From a virus: a stretch of 23,884 bases of DNA. The position numbers and the translations under genes were made by a program. The stretch covers positions 1 to 23,884 of the IMG/VR virus record IMGVR_UViG_3300032073_000249. One strand, 5' to 3'. The notes beneath the pieces are model-generated. The model worked only from the letters and a program-made list of their open reading frames with translations, was not told the origin of the DNA and made no database searches. Positions 1-8,500 of this stretch are shown here, piece by piece; the stretch's first letter is position 1; every line of letters starts with the position of its first letter.

Positions 1-2922
1 ACCTGATAGGTGGAGGTCTTTGAACCTTGCGTTACTTTGACCTAAATTTGTAGTATTATCGTTTAAAGCACCTGTATGTGTTACTGGTAATACTGCTTTT
101 ACTGAAGCAGCCAACCTTAATGCAGCATGATTGCTATCTAAACCAGCTATGTATATATCACTACCTGCAGTACCAATACTGCCAACATTAACTGTATCTT
201 TTTGGAATTGTATAATAGTACCATCAGTGGATAAACGATTAAGGTCTAATACTGTACTAGCTCTTGTAAATGCGCCATTACCACCTGCGTATGCACGAAA
301 TCCTGCGGAAGAATTAGCTGCTGATGTACTACCCACCAAAAAATTACCTGATGAGTCTATTCTCATTCTTTCACTACCACTATAGAAAATAATATCTTGA
401 CCTTCTCTATTTTCAATATAAAAATCTTTTGTATTCCCGTCTAAAGATAATTCAGCACCATCTGTTGCTGATTGACCTGTAGTAGTATTTGTTAATCTTA
501 TTCGTGGTGAGCCTGTATTACCTGAACCACCTGTTGTTGCATGAACAACAAAACCAGTTCCTGAATGAGCAGTTGGTGAAGTTGTGCCGATACCAACATG
601 GCCATTTGCTAATATAGACATTCTCTCTGTCTGTCCAGAGGTAGGATCTGTTTTAAAGTCTAATCTTTGGTTATAACCGCTAGAAATGTAAGCAACTGCT
701 TGGCTTGATCCTATATCAATACCATATCCTGTATTTTGATGAAATTCTGCAATTTTACCCGAGGCATCTCCACGTCTTACATCAAGTCGCGCGGTTGGAG
801 AAATTGTGCCTATGCCAACGTCGCCTGTAGATTTAATATTTAAATTACTAGCATGTAAACTGGCTTGATTACCTATACTTAATGTATAACTTTGAGAAAT
901 AAGGTAATTTGTTGTATTCGTATCTTGAATAATTATACCAGCTTTTGCATCAGTTGAGTGAGCTCTAATTGGCCAATCATTTGTACCTGAATTTACATGT
1001 AATAGATTTGCAGGTGCATTTGTGCCGATACCAACATAGCCAGCAGAGGTAATACGCATACGTTCACCACCACCATTTGTGTGGAAACGCATTGAGTTGT
1101 CAGTATGTTGATATGCTATATAACCAGTATATCTATTAGCATCTGCGGAATCTGTATCTGAAAAAGCTAACACGCCTTTATTTGCTGAGTTTGCTCTTAT
1201 TGTGATACCTTTATCACCTGCACTATTATCACCTACAACTAGGTTATTAAAGTATTGTGAGCTTGGTGAAGTATTATTAATTCCAACTCTGCCAGAAGCA
1301 TCAATACGAACACGTTCCGAACCAGCAGTACTAAATCCGAGAATATCTGTTCCTGGTCTATATAATCCTGTATTTGTATCTGCAGCAAAAGTAATATAAG
1401 GAACATTTGCTGCACCATCAGCCGCAAGTATACGTCGATTTGAGTCAATTACAATCTGTCCGCCCACATAATAATGCCCATCTGCTCTTATATTACCATT
1501 AACTTGTAGCTTTTGACCAGGAGAAGATTCTCCTATACCAACGTTTCCGTTTGAACGTACTCTAAGGTGCTCAGAACCTCCATTTCTTACAATAAGAGAA
1601 TGATAACCAGAAGTAACATCGGTAATAAGTCCTGATCCATTAAAGGTAATTTGACCCTGATTTGCAGGAACTCCATTTCGTACAATTTCAAGAGTACTTT
1701 CACTGCTAGAGTTAAAGCCCATTCGTACAATTTCTACACCATTTGCATCAAACCTTATCTTATCTTCATCACTGCTTTCTTCAACTTGTATCTTTGTGTC
1801 GCCATCAGCGTCGGACATAGAAGTAACTGCGCCACCCGATACTGTAGCAAAACTTAATGCACCGGATCCATCTGTCACAAGAGCTTGCCCAGAAGAACCA
1901 TCAGATGTTGGTAATGTATATGCACCATTTACATTTACTGTACCTGCTACGTTTATGCCTGTTGAGGTTGTAGTAAGTTTAGTGGCATTATTATGCATAA
2001 GCTCAACAGCGCCATTGGCAACTGCTCTAAGCATTGTCTCTGCGCCAGAAGTTTTAAACCTAATATCATCATTAGTTACATTTAAAATACCTGTATCGCA
2101 TTGTATAGTACCGGTAGAACCATCATGCTTAATTCGCATATCAACATCTGCGCCAAAGAACAGAGTAGCTCCGTCATGGCTCATGTTGATTGTTCCAGTT
2201 GATGTTACATTAACAACATCTAAACCACCTATAATATTTACTCCAGCAGCATCTGTTTCTAATTTTTTAACGTTGTTATGATAAAGCTCAACCGCGGCAC
2301 CTTGTTCTGCGTTAATAAGTTGATTACCATTTGCCCCTGCAACCGCTAAATAATTAGTCTTTAAGAATAAAGCACCAGTGCCAGTATCATTAATGTAACT
2401 ATTAGACCCATCATGATATATCTGTAAATCTTGTGCATCACCAAATTGTAGCTTTTTATTATCTCCAAAATTTATATTACTACTAACAGATACATCTGAT
2501 TTATAAGCATGAATTTGAATTAGGTCGCCAGCATCAGCTCCTGTAGTTAATACAACTGATGTTCCATTAGTGCCAGTGTAATCTTGAGAAGATCCTTCAT
2601 CAAGAAGAATACCATTCATAAAGACTTGAACTTTAGGAGGAGTGCCTGTGTTATAGGCTAGAGTGTTTGAATAATTATCCGATCCAGAAAATGTTGTTTG
2701 GTTAGCAGTTGCGGTATATTCATAAGCAGTAAATGTTGACGTTATACCAGAAGATGATCCTCCAACTTCTACAACACTGTCAGTACCGCCTACGCTCTTC
2801 TTCATGTAGACTTTACCGTCTGCAGTATTAAGTGCGAGTTCCCCTAGGTTTAAATTAGATGTGCTGGGTATAGACCCACTGACGGCTGAGCGTCGTAAAC
2901 GAATGTCTGATAATCTGGCCAA
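1..2922 (-). CDS. Tail fiber protein, partial (cut by left edge), TTG start
   Basis: The frame is open without a stop from a TTG codon at 2920-2922 to position 1 (974 codons) and continues outside the window. An in-frame TAG lies four codons upstream, so TTG is the only start that keeps the N-terminus; AGGAG lies six bases before it. The protein begins MARLSDIRLRRSAV and soon reads LNLGELALNTADGKVYMKK, a GELA-type N-terminus typical of marine myovirus fibers that probably docks to the baseplate or another fiber. An LQIYHDGSNSYI unit follows (about residue 165), then YHNN-type repeats. Further on come at least five VGIGT-type beta repeats at about 215-255 base spacing (575-1542), for example VGIGTTSPTAHSG. 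The last part seen includes LGQSNARFKDLHLSG. Role inferred: trimeric receptor-binding or side fiber. Proteins with VGIGT repeats often end in an S74 chaperone, but the C-terminus is not visible. A late promoter at 3004-3011 precedes it. Confidence 0.85.
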   Translation of the reverse strand, partial: MARLSDIRLRRSAVSGSIPSTSNLNLGELALNTADGKVYMKKSVGGTDSVVEVGGSSSGITSTFTAYEYTATANQTTFSGSDNYSNTLAYNTGTPPKVQVFMNGILLDEGSSQDYTGTNGTSVVLTTGADAGDLIQIHAYKSDVSVSSNINFGDNKKLQFGDAQDLQIYHDGSNSYINDTGTGALFLKTNYLAVAGANGNQLINAEQGAAVELYHNNVKKLETDAAGVNIIGGLDVVNVTSTGTINMSHDGATLFFGADVDMRIKHDGSTGTIQCDTGILNVTNDDIRFKTSGAETMLRAVANGAVELMHNNATKLTTTSTGINVAGTVNVNGAYTLPTSDGSSGQALVTDGSGALSFATVSGGAVTSMSDADGDTKIQVEESSDEDKIRFDANGVEIVRMGFNSSSESTLEIVRNGVPANQGQITFNGSGLITDVTSGYHSLIVRNGGSEHLRVRSNGNVGIGESSPGQKLQVNGNIRADGHYYVGGQIVIDSNRRILAADGAANVPYITFAADTNTGLYRPGTDILGFSTAGSERVRIDASGRVGINNTSPSSQYFNNLVVGDNSAGDKGITIRANSANKGVLAFSDTDSADANRYTGYIAYQHTDNSMRFHTNGGGERMRITSAGYVGIGTNAPANLLHVNSGTNDWPIRAHSTDAKAGIIIQDTNTTNYLISQSYTLSIGNQASLHASNLNIKSTGDVGIGTISPTARLDVRRGDASGKIAEFHQNTGYGIDIGSSQAVAYISSGYNQRLDFKTDPTSGQTERMSILANGHVGIGTTSPTAHSGTGFVVHATTGGSGNTGSPRIRLTNTTTGQSATDGAELSLDGNTKDFYIENREGQDIIFYSGSERMRIDSSGNFLVGSTSAANSSAGFRAYAGGNGAFTRASTVLDLNRLSTDGTIIQFQKDTVNVGSIGTAGSDIYIAGLDSNHAALRLAASVKAVLPVTHTGALNDNTTNLGQSNARFKDLHLSG
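575..1542 (-). repeat. VGIGT-type beta repeats in the partial fiber gene
   Basis: Five degenerate units begin with a VGIG(T)xxP motif, encoded at about 1519-1542 (VGIGESSP), 1264-1286 (VGINNTSP), 1012-1035 (VGIGTNAP), 797-819 (VGIGTISP) and 575-597 (VGIGTTSP). They are usually preceded by an ER(M/V)RI-like strand and a small-residue turn. Spacing is 215-255 bases, about 72-85 residues. These repeats are known from phage and bacterial fibrous proteins and are thought to form beta-rich shaft segments. Confidence 0.75.
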
Positions 2923-2942
2923 TGTTGGCTCCTATGTTTCAA

Positions 2943-2956
2943 CTCTTATATAAGAG
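2943..2956 (-). repeat. Perfect 14-base palindrome upstream of the fiber RBS
   Basis: CTCTTATATAAGAG is exactly self-complementary and could fold into a short hairpin in the fiber mRNA, ending about eight bases before the AGGAG ribosome binding site. It may position or expose that site, or bind a protein as DNA. Function is inferred only. Confidence 0.55.
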
Positions 2957-2980
2957 ATATTAATTAAAAATAAAATTTCT

Positions 2981-2996
2981 GCTAATATATATTAGC
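2981..2996 (-). repeat. Perfect 16-base palindrome at predicted mRNA 5' end
   Basis: GCTAATATATATTAGC is exactly self-complementary (stem GCTAAT/ATTAGC). It begins about two bases after the start site predicted from the late promoter at 3004-3011, so the fiber transcript would carry a hairpin at its very 5' end. On the minus strand it is followed by AGAAATTTTATTTTT, so a weak terminator is the alternative reading, although its position just after the promoter makes that less natural. Confidence 0.55.
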
Positions 2997-3003
2997 GTAT
3001 ATC

Positions 3004-3011
3004 TATTTATA
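3004..3011 (-). promoter_or_regulatory. T4-type late promoter for the TTG fiber gene
   Basis: The minus strand reads TATAAATAGATA, a perfect match to the T4 late -10 element TATAAATA, which is recognised by the gp55 sigma factor with gp33 and the gp45 clamp. It lies between genes. The predicted start near 2998 gives a leader of about 76 bases. Confidence 0.8.
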
Positions 3012-3037
3012 ATGTTTAGGAAGCCAATTGCTATGTT

Positions 3038-4645
3038 TTAGTAAGTTCCGCCATCAATTACTTCAGAAGCGAAAGGAACACCTGAACCATTGAACTGTAT
3101 GAGTTTACCTTGAGTACCAGTTACTTGTGATAAAGCAGTACCTGCACCGTTTGATATAAATACTCCGTTACCTGTAAAGCTTGATACACCAGTACCACCA
3201 TGAAGAACTGCAAGGTCATTACCAAGTGTTACAGTTCCTGATACATCTAGGTTACCATTAAGATCAAGGTCTGCATTTACTTCAACTTCATTAGTAGCTG
3301 AATCAAGTACTAACTTACCAGCCGTTGTGGTAATAGTTTGGTCATCAGCAATACCGACTGTGATATTACCAAGATCAGCACCAGTACCATAGATGTTTCC
3401 AAATTCAGCATCACTCCATGGTGCCGAAGCGTTTTCTCCACCACTTAAATCTTCATCTTTAGTAAATACAAATCTTTGGGTTTGAATATCGAAACCGAAG
3501 AATCCAGTAGCAACTGCAGAACCAGTTCCCCATTTAAATCTTACACCACGATCAAGACCATCTGATGTATTTGAAGAAGTGTTATCTGCTAAAGCAATAA
3601 CCGGGTCGTCTAATGTTACAGTAGTTGATTCGACTGTTGTCGTAGTACCTTGAACTGTTAAGTTACCTGCAATTACAACTGTGTCTGAAGTTGCGTTACC
3701 AAGGCTAACGTTGCCATTGACCTGTAGTGTACCATCAACAACTGTATTACCAGTAGCACCTGCGACTGTTAATTTGTTTGAACCTACTACTAAATCTGTT
3801 GTTACTGTTAGATCGTTTCCTACAGTAACGTCATTAGGTAATCCAACAACAACTTTTACGTCTGTACCTACTTTAGTTACAGCTGTTTCTATTTCATTGG
3901 TTGTTCCAAGTATTTGTAAATCGTCAGTAAGGATATTTACATTTTGTGCGCCAGCATCGCCATCAACTGTTAATGCTGTTGCAACAGCAACTTGGCCAGC
4001 AGCTGTTAATCTACCTTGTTGGTCAACTGTAAAGGTTGGAATATGTGTGTTAGATCCGTAACTGTTAGGAGTTACTGCAGTATCATCTAGGTCGATGTTA
4101 ACTGTATTAGAAGTAACAGATGTTGTAATACCAGTAAGACCATTAAAGTCCAATACTTCAGAATCAAGATCAATTGAATCTGTACCAGAGTCACCAGATA
4201 TATCTAGGTCTTGAGCTGTGACTTGAGCATCAATATAAGTCTTAGCAGCTAATGCTGTAACTAACTGAGAGTTAGAAGCACCTGCTAAAGTTGTAGAGGT
4301 TGAAATACTTGTTACAACTTGGCCTGATCCTCCAGAAGCTTCTAGAGCAAGAGATCCAATATTTAATTCTGTTACATGTTTCTGAGCATCTACGATTAAC
4401 GCAGAACTTGCTGTTGTAGTACCATGTACGTGATCAAGTAATCCTACAAAATACTTACCGCCGATTAAATCGACACTAGAAGCGACCCCACCAGATTCTG
4501 TTCCAGTACCAATGTATAATCTATCACCATTATTTGCTTGTGTACCAGCTACATATGAGTATGCTAATTCACCTGTTTTAATATTACTAGGGGCATTGGT
4601 GGTTGCACCCGTAGTTAAGATTTTTATTCTTGTTAAATTAGCCAC
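3038..4645 (-). CDS. Fiber-like virion structural protein, 535 aa, GTG start
   Basis: The start is GTG at 4643-4645, sharing its first base with the TAG stop of the 82-aa gene (TAGTG). A strong GGAGG lies nine bases upstream. The N-terminus MANLTRIKILTTG leads into NIKTGELAYSY and DRLYIGTG, a GELA/LYIG pattern resembling the N-terminus of phage fibers and of the Mtd_N type (tentative). Next come IPTFTVDQQGRLTAAGQV, the segment VGLPNDVTVGNDLTV with beta repeats such as VDGTLQVNGNVSLGN, and a part reading LDRGVRFKWGTG...GFFGFDIQTQRFVFTKDED, seen in marine T4-like structural proteins. The C-terminus is IDGGTY. No enzyme motif and no S74 domain are present. Likely role: a fiber or fiber-linker in the baseplate periphery, made with the 110- and 82-aa proteins. 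Its segments resemble parts of the 2116-aa fiber, so it may be a shorter paralogue. Confidence 0.8.
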   Translation of the reverse strand: MANLTRIKILTTGATTNAPSNIKTGELAYSYVAGTQANNGDRLYIGTGTESGGVASSVDLIGGKYFVGLLDHVHGTTTASSALIVDAQKHVTELNIGSLALEASGGSGQVVTSISTSTTLAGASNSQLVTALAAKTYIDAQVTAQDLDISGDSGTDSIDLDSEVLDFNGLTGITTSVTSNTVNIDLDDTAVTPNSYGSNTHIPTFTVDQQGRLTAAGQVAVATALTVDGDAGAQNVNILTDDLQILGTTNEIETAVTKVGTDVKVVVGLPNDVTVGNDLTVTTDLVVGSNKLTVAGATGNTVVDGTLQVNGNVSLGNATSDTVVIAGNLTVQGTTTTVESTTVTLDDPVIALADNTSSNTSDGLDRGVRFKWGTGSAVATGFFGFDIQTQRFVFTKDEDLSGGENASAPWSDAEFGNIYGTGADLGNITVGIADDQTITTTAGKLVLDSATNEVEVNADLDLNGNLDVSGTVTLGNDLAVLHGGTGVSSFTGNGVFISNGAGTALSQVTGTQGKLIQFNGSGVPFASEVIDGGTY

Positions 4646-4893
4646 TAGTATGTGCCTCCAATTATATTGAGATTTTGATTCTCTAAACTTGTTACGACTT
4701 CGTATTTACCCGAAGATCCATTTCTTTGTAGCATTCCGCCATCAGGATTTCCATTAACAGTTACATCTGTTAGATCTCCTAGTGTTAAATCGAAATTACC
4801 AACAGTTACAGACTTAGCTTGTATTTCTTGTTGAGCTTTAGATTTACCTTTAACTCTTCCGCCTGTCTGAATTTTTGCTTTCATGTTAGCCAT
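4645..4893 (-). CDS. Small structural protein, 82 aa
   Basis: I recognise this only as a small protein type found beside fiber genes in marine T4-like phages. The first third is basic (KAKIQTGGRVKGKSKAQQ). It then reads FDLTLGDLTDVTVNG and GGMLQRNGSSGKYEVV, a pattern common in fiber proteins, and ends IIGGTY. Its last 30 residues resemble the end of the next protein (GKLIQFNGSG...IDGGTY), so it may be a minimal version of the same terminal module. ATG is at 4891-4893, preceded by GGTAGAG. Its last codons, GGA GGC ACA TAC, double as the ribosome binding site of the downstream GTG gene. Likely a fiber connector or accessory virion protein; function unknown. Confidence 0.7.
   Translation of the reverse strand: MANMKAKIQTGGRVKGKSKAQQEIQAKSVTVGNFDLTLGDLTDVTVNGNPDGGMLQRNGSSGKYEVVTSLENQNLNIIGGTY
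4655..4659 (-). promoter_or_regulatory. RBS inside the GGTY codons, setting a GTG start
   Basis: GGAGG on the minus strand overlaps the Gly-Gly codons at the end of the 82-aa gene and lies nine bases before the GTG start of the 535-aa gene. Together with the TAGTG stop-start overlap, it supports the GTG start and implies translational coupling. Confidence 0.7.
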
Positions 4894-4905
4894 TTATTCT
4901 CTACC

Positions 4906-5238
4906 CTATCTTGTTACACCTGGTGAAACTTCTACCTGTCCTTCTAAAACTCGTGTGACAACTCCCGTAGATGACGTAATTTCAACATCATATACATATC
5001 GTCCAGCCTTCATAGCATTAGTAGTAGAAGCATCTAGAAGTAACTTAATAGTTCCAGCACTAGCATTATATACCGTTGCAGTAAAGGCTACAGCTGTAGA
5101 GGAACTGAAGTTTTTTCTAATCTGTCCTGCTACAGTGTAATTAGTTAAATTTAAGATAGCATCATCTGCATCAGTAATATCTACTTTTATATCAAAGGTA
5201 CTACCTTGGTCAATATTTAAATTTGAATATATAGCCAT
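4906..5238 (-). CDS. Small Ig-like beta structural protein, 110 aa
   Basis: The protein is a single beta-rich domain: it starts MAIYSNLNIDQGSTFDIKV, continues LTNYTVAGQIRKNF, and ends GRYVYDVEI...VLEGQVEVSPGVTR. I know this pattern from small proteins encoded beside fiber genes in marine T4-like phages; the fold resembles an Ig-like or baseplate-upper-protein type domain, though that is inference. It has no signal peptide or membrane segment. It is the first gene after the late promoter at 5254-5261, with AGG(T) about eight bases before its ATG, and it is followed after 12 bases by the 82-aa gene. The likely role is a fiber-attachment or baseplate decoration protein. Exact function is unknown. 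Confidence 0.75.
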   Translation of the reverse strand: MAIYSNLNIDQGSTFDIKVDITDADDAILNLTNYTVAGQIRKNFSSSTAVAFTATVYNASAGTIKLLLDASTTNAMKAGRYVYDVEITSSTGVVTRVLEGQVEVSPGVTR

Positions 5239-5248
5239 TAACTTTTAC

Positions 5249-5557
5249 CTATCTATTTATACTTTTAAGATTTTCAATCTCATCTCTGAGATATTTATTT
5301 TCTTCTTTTAATTCTTTAATTGCTTCAATAAAGAGAGCAGATAGTTGGTTATAATCAACTACTTTATGTGTGTCATCTTCATTAAGTGTCTCAACATCTT
5401 TTACGGCTGATGGTAATACTTCTTCTACATTTTGTGCAATAACACCAGCTGATGCTTTACCATCTTTCTTCCAATTAAATGTTACACCATCTAATTGTGA
5501 TACTAATTCTAGAGCTCCTGTAACTTTTTGGATATTATCTTTTAATTTAACATCAGA
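5249..5557 (-). other. S74 chaperone domain with predicted self-cleavage site
   Basis: This encodes the last 102 residues of the large fiber. The conserved start SDVKLKDNI, the central AGVIAQNVEEVLPSAV, the VVDYNQLSALFIEAI helix and a final coiled coil (KELKEENKYLRDEIENL) fit the S74 family. The Ser codon is at 5555-5557. Cleavage in the family occurs just before this Ser, here between Asn2014 and Ser2015. Both the Ser and the Lys five residues later are present, so the domain looks active. Confidence 0.85.
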
Positions 5558-8500
5558 GTTTGTAGTAGTTGAGTATGCATATATATCTCCATCAGCATGG
5601 AAATCTCCACTTGCAGTCATTCTAAATTCTATTGTAGCACCACTGGCTTTAAAGTCTGCATAACCAGTGTTCTGCATATCGATAGATATATTACCAGCCG
5701 AAGAACTACCCACTTTAAATATGTGATTTATTTGGTCACTCTCTACACTAATTACATTACTACCATTTATATCAATACCACCACCTTCAGAATATGTTGT
5801 ATTATTATCTGCTAAGGCAATTGTTGTATTGCCGGACTGATTGACAGTAAATGTTTGATTAGATATTCCTGTTTGAGTAATAGTAATTGTACCATTATTT
5901 GCTGCAGCAGGTATAGTAGGTTTACCTGTTAAATCACTGTAAGCATAACCAGTACAACTTGATAAATCTCCAGCAAATTTTGGTGCATGTAATTTAGTGG
6001 AATTACCATTCCAATAAAAGGATCCATGACCGTTAACCATTTTACTAGTACCAGCAATATCGGTTGCAACACCAAGAATATGATAATTCACATTTTCAGT
6101 TGTTCTTTCTACTACTCTAATATCCGTAGCTGTATCAGCATTTCCTTCTAAAGCTCCATCAAATTTTGTTGCTGTAATTTCAGCAAAACCATGAAGGTGA
6201 CCTGTACTTGGATTATAATTAAAGCGACCATTATCAGAATCGATATAAGGTCTTTGATATGATGTACCATTGTTTGCACCAAAGTATACTTGATAATTAG
6301 CATTAGTATTTGTTTCATCGATATTAATATAATCAGCATTTGTAGCAATAGGTGTTGAGCTTGCTGTTGTAGCATTACCACTTAAAGCACCAGAAAAAGT
6401 AGGACATGTTAATACATTAGTATGTGGATTATAATATAAGCTTGCTCCACTATCTTGATATAACTCATGATAGCCTGCAGTTTCATTTGCAGCTCCTTTA
6501 AATACTAATCTGTAGTTGGTATTTCCAGCAGTTGTCTGAATATTAATTTTATTTGAGTTGGTAGCAGTTGTTGCTGTTCCAGCAGACCCAGCTGATGTAG
6601 CATATGTAGCTGTTGCCGCATTACCACTACAGCTTGATGAAGTTGAAGCATTACCAGATAAAGCACCAATAAATGTAGTCGCAGATATTGTATTATTAAG
6701 TGGGTGTAATGTAATTCCGCCAGTAGAATAAACAGTATCACCACTATGCCATACTATACGATAATTGGCGTTTGCATCTGAATCATTGACATCAACTGTA
6801 TCAGCCCAAGTAGCTGTATCAGCATTTCCTTCTAAAGCTCCATCAAATTTTGTTGCTGTAATTTCAGCAAAACCATGAAGATGATTTGTACTTGGATTAT
6901 AATTAAAGTGACCATTATCAGTATCGATATATTGTCTATTATATCCACCATCGTCATTAGCACTAAATGTTACTTGGTAATTAGTATTGCTATTTGACGC
7001 GTCAATATTAATGTTATCAGCATCTGTAGCATGAGCAACGCTAGTAATATTTTTACTGGCAATAGCTGTAATATGTCCAAATGTATCAAGTGTAATATCC
7101 TGAATTACATTGTTATTGCTATTATCAACACTTGCTTGGCCTGACGTATTTGCGTGAGCAATTTGGAAATTACTTGCTCCAGTCTGATTAGCAGACCAGT
7201 TAGTATCTCCTGTAAGAACAATACCTGATGCATGATTAGTTGATGTTGCTGAACTAGGTACTTGTGCAGTTGTAACACCGTCACCAACTGTAACTGATCC
7301 ACTGGTTACGCCAGTTACGTGACCGTATGTATCGAATGTTAAATCTTGTATAAATGTGTTACCACTATTATTAACATTAGCTTGAGATGATGTATCAGCA
7401 TGATTAATAGATATATGATCTGATGCTGCAGAAACTGATAATGTAATACCACTGTTGCCCGCGTCAAGATAAACTGTATCGTTGTTATTATCTGCTACTA
7501 CTGTTCCTAGTACTGTATCTGCTAAATTCCTAACTACGATATTCTTAAAGATATTTTGTGATGAACCTTTATCTGTATTTGTAACAGCAAAGGTAAGATC
7601 GAATGGATCTGCATCTGAACCAGGAGAAGTGTCTGTCCAATTAATATCGATCGAGGCACCTGAACCAGCTCCTTCAACGAATTTCCATTCTTTACCTTGA
7701 GTAATAGATAGTTCAGTACCATCTCCGTCTTCTACTTGGAATGATTGAATATATCTAGTATCGAAGTTTCCTGCTTGAATATTTGTTAAATGGCCTCTGT
7801 CATCAACAACAAGTCCTGAAATATATATACCATTCTGTGTTGAAAGGTTACCGTATGAGCCATTTAATGTAGAAGTATCAGAGTGATTAATTGTAATCGT
7901 ATCGCCAGATCTTGCTGAATCTAGCATTGTACCGCCAGTAATAGTTAGTGTATCATTATTACTATTTGCTACAGCTGTACCATTATCAGTTACAATATTT
8001 TTCCATATTGCTTGTGATGAACCTTTATCGGTATTATTGTATGTTACAGCAAAGCCTGATACGCTTTCGCTTAATCCGCTTCCTGCAGTAAATGTTAAAT
8101 TATCACCAGGTCCAAAATCAGATCCTTCAACTTGAGGAGTTGAAAGAGTAGCAGTAGAAAGAATTAATGATCCATCTGCTTCCCATCTATCAGTTGCAAA
8201 GTTATAAACAATTGAGTGAGCACCTGTTACTCCACCGGCCGCGTTACTATGAACACCAGCGAATGGTTTTGTTTCGAGTCCAAATCCGCCACTTGTTGGT
8301 TCAGTTGAACCTAAATTGTTACCAGCTAAAATTAAAGTATCTTCTACTTCTAGTGTTGAAACATTTAGTTTAGTTTCAGTACCATTAACATATAGATCAC
8401 CTGTAACTGTTAAATCGTTTGCGATTGTTACATCATTTGGTAATCCAACTGTAACAGCTCTACCTTCTGTTCCAGATCCTGAAACTTCAACCTCTGCTGA

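Larger units (their letters stand above)
2923..3037 (-). promoter_or_regulatory. Intergenic leader with late promoter and two palindromes
   Basis: This 115-base gap between the 535-aa gene and the TTG fiber gene is the longest internal gap between genes in the window. In transcription order it holds the late promoter (3011-3004), a perfect 16-base palindrome (2996-2981), an AT-rich tract, a perfect 14-base palindrome (2956-2943) and the ribosome binding site AGGAG (about 2934-2930). No open frame of note was seen. Confidence 0.7.
5945..7030 (-). repeat. Five tandem ~75-residue modules in the large fiber
   Basis: Five units follow the pattern INI...NxNYxxxF...YNPxTxxLxxxxFxGALxGNAxTAT. Examples of the ends are TKFDGALEGNADTAT (twice), TFIGALSGNASTS and TFSGALSGNATTAS; the fifth unit is more diverged (KFAGDLSSCTGYAY). 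Units one and four are nearly the same, including at the DNA level. Such modules are usual in long fiber shafts and domains near the tip, and likely fold as beta-rich trimeric segments. Confidence 0.75.

Noticed and set aside
1796-2281. 161-codon plus-strand frame, and other plus-strand frames opposite the fibers (such as 8955-9389 and 3681-4061)
   Set aside because: These are antisense shadows of repetitive fiber genes whose codon bias leaves few stops on the opposite strand; they have no family resemblance or ribosome binding sites.
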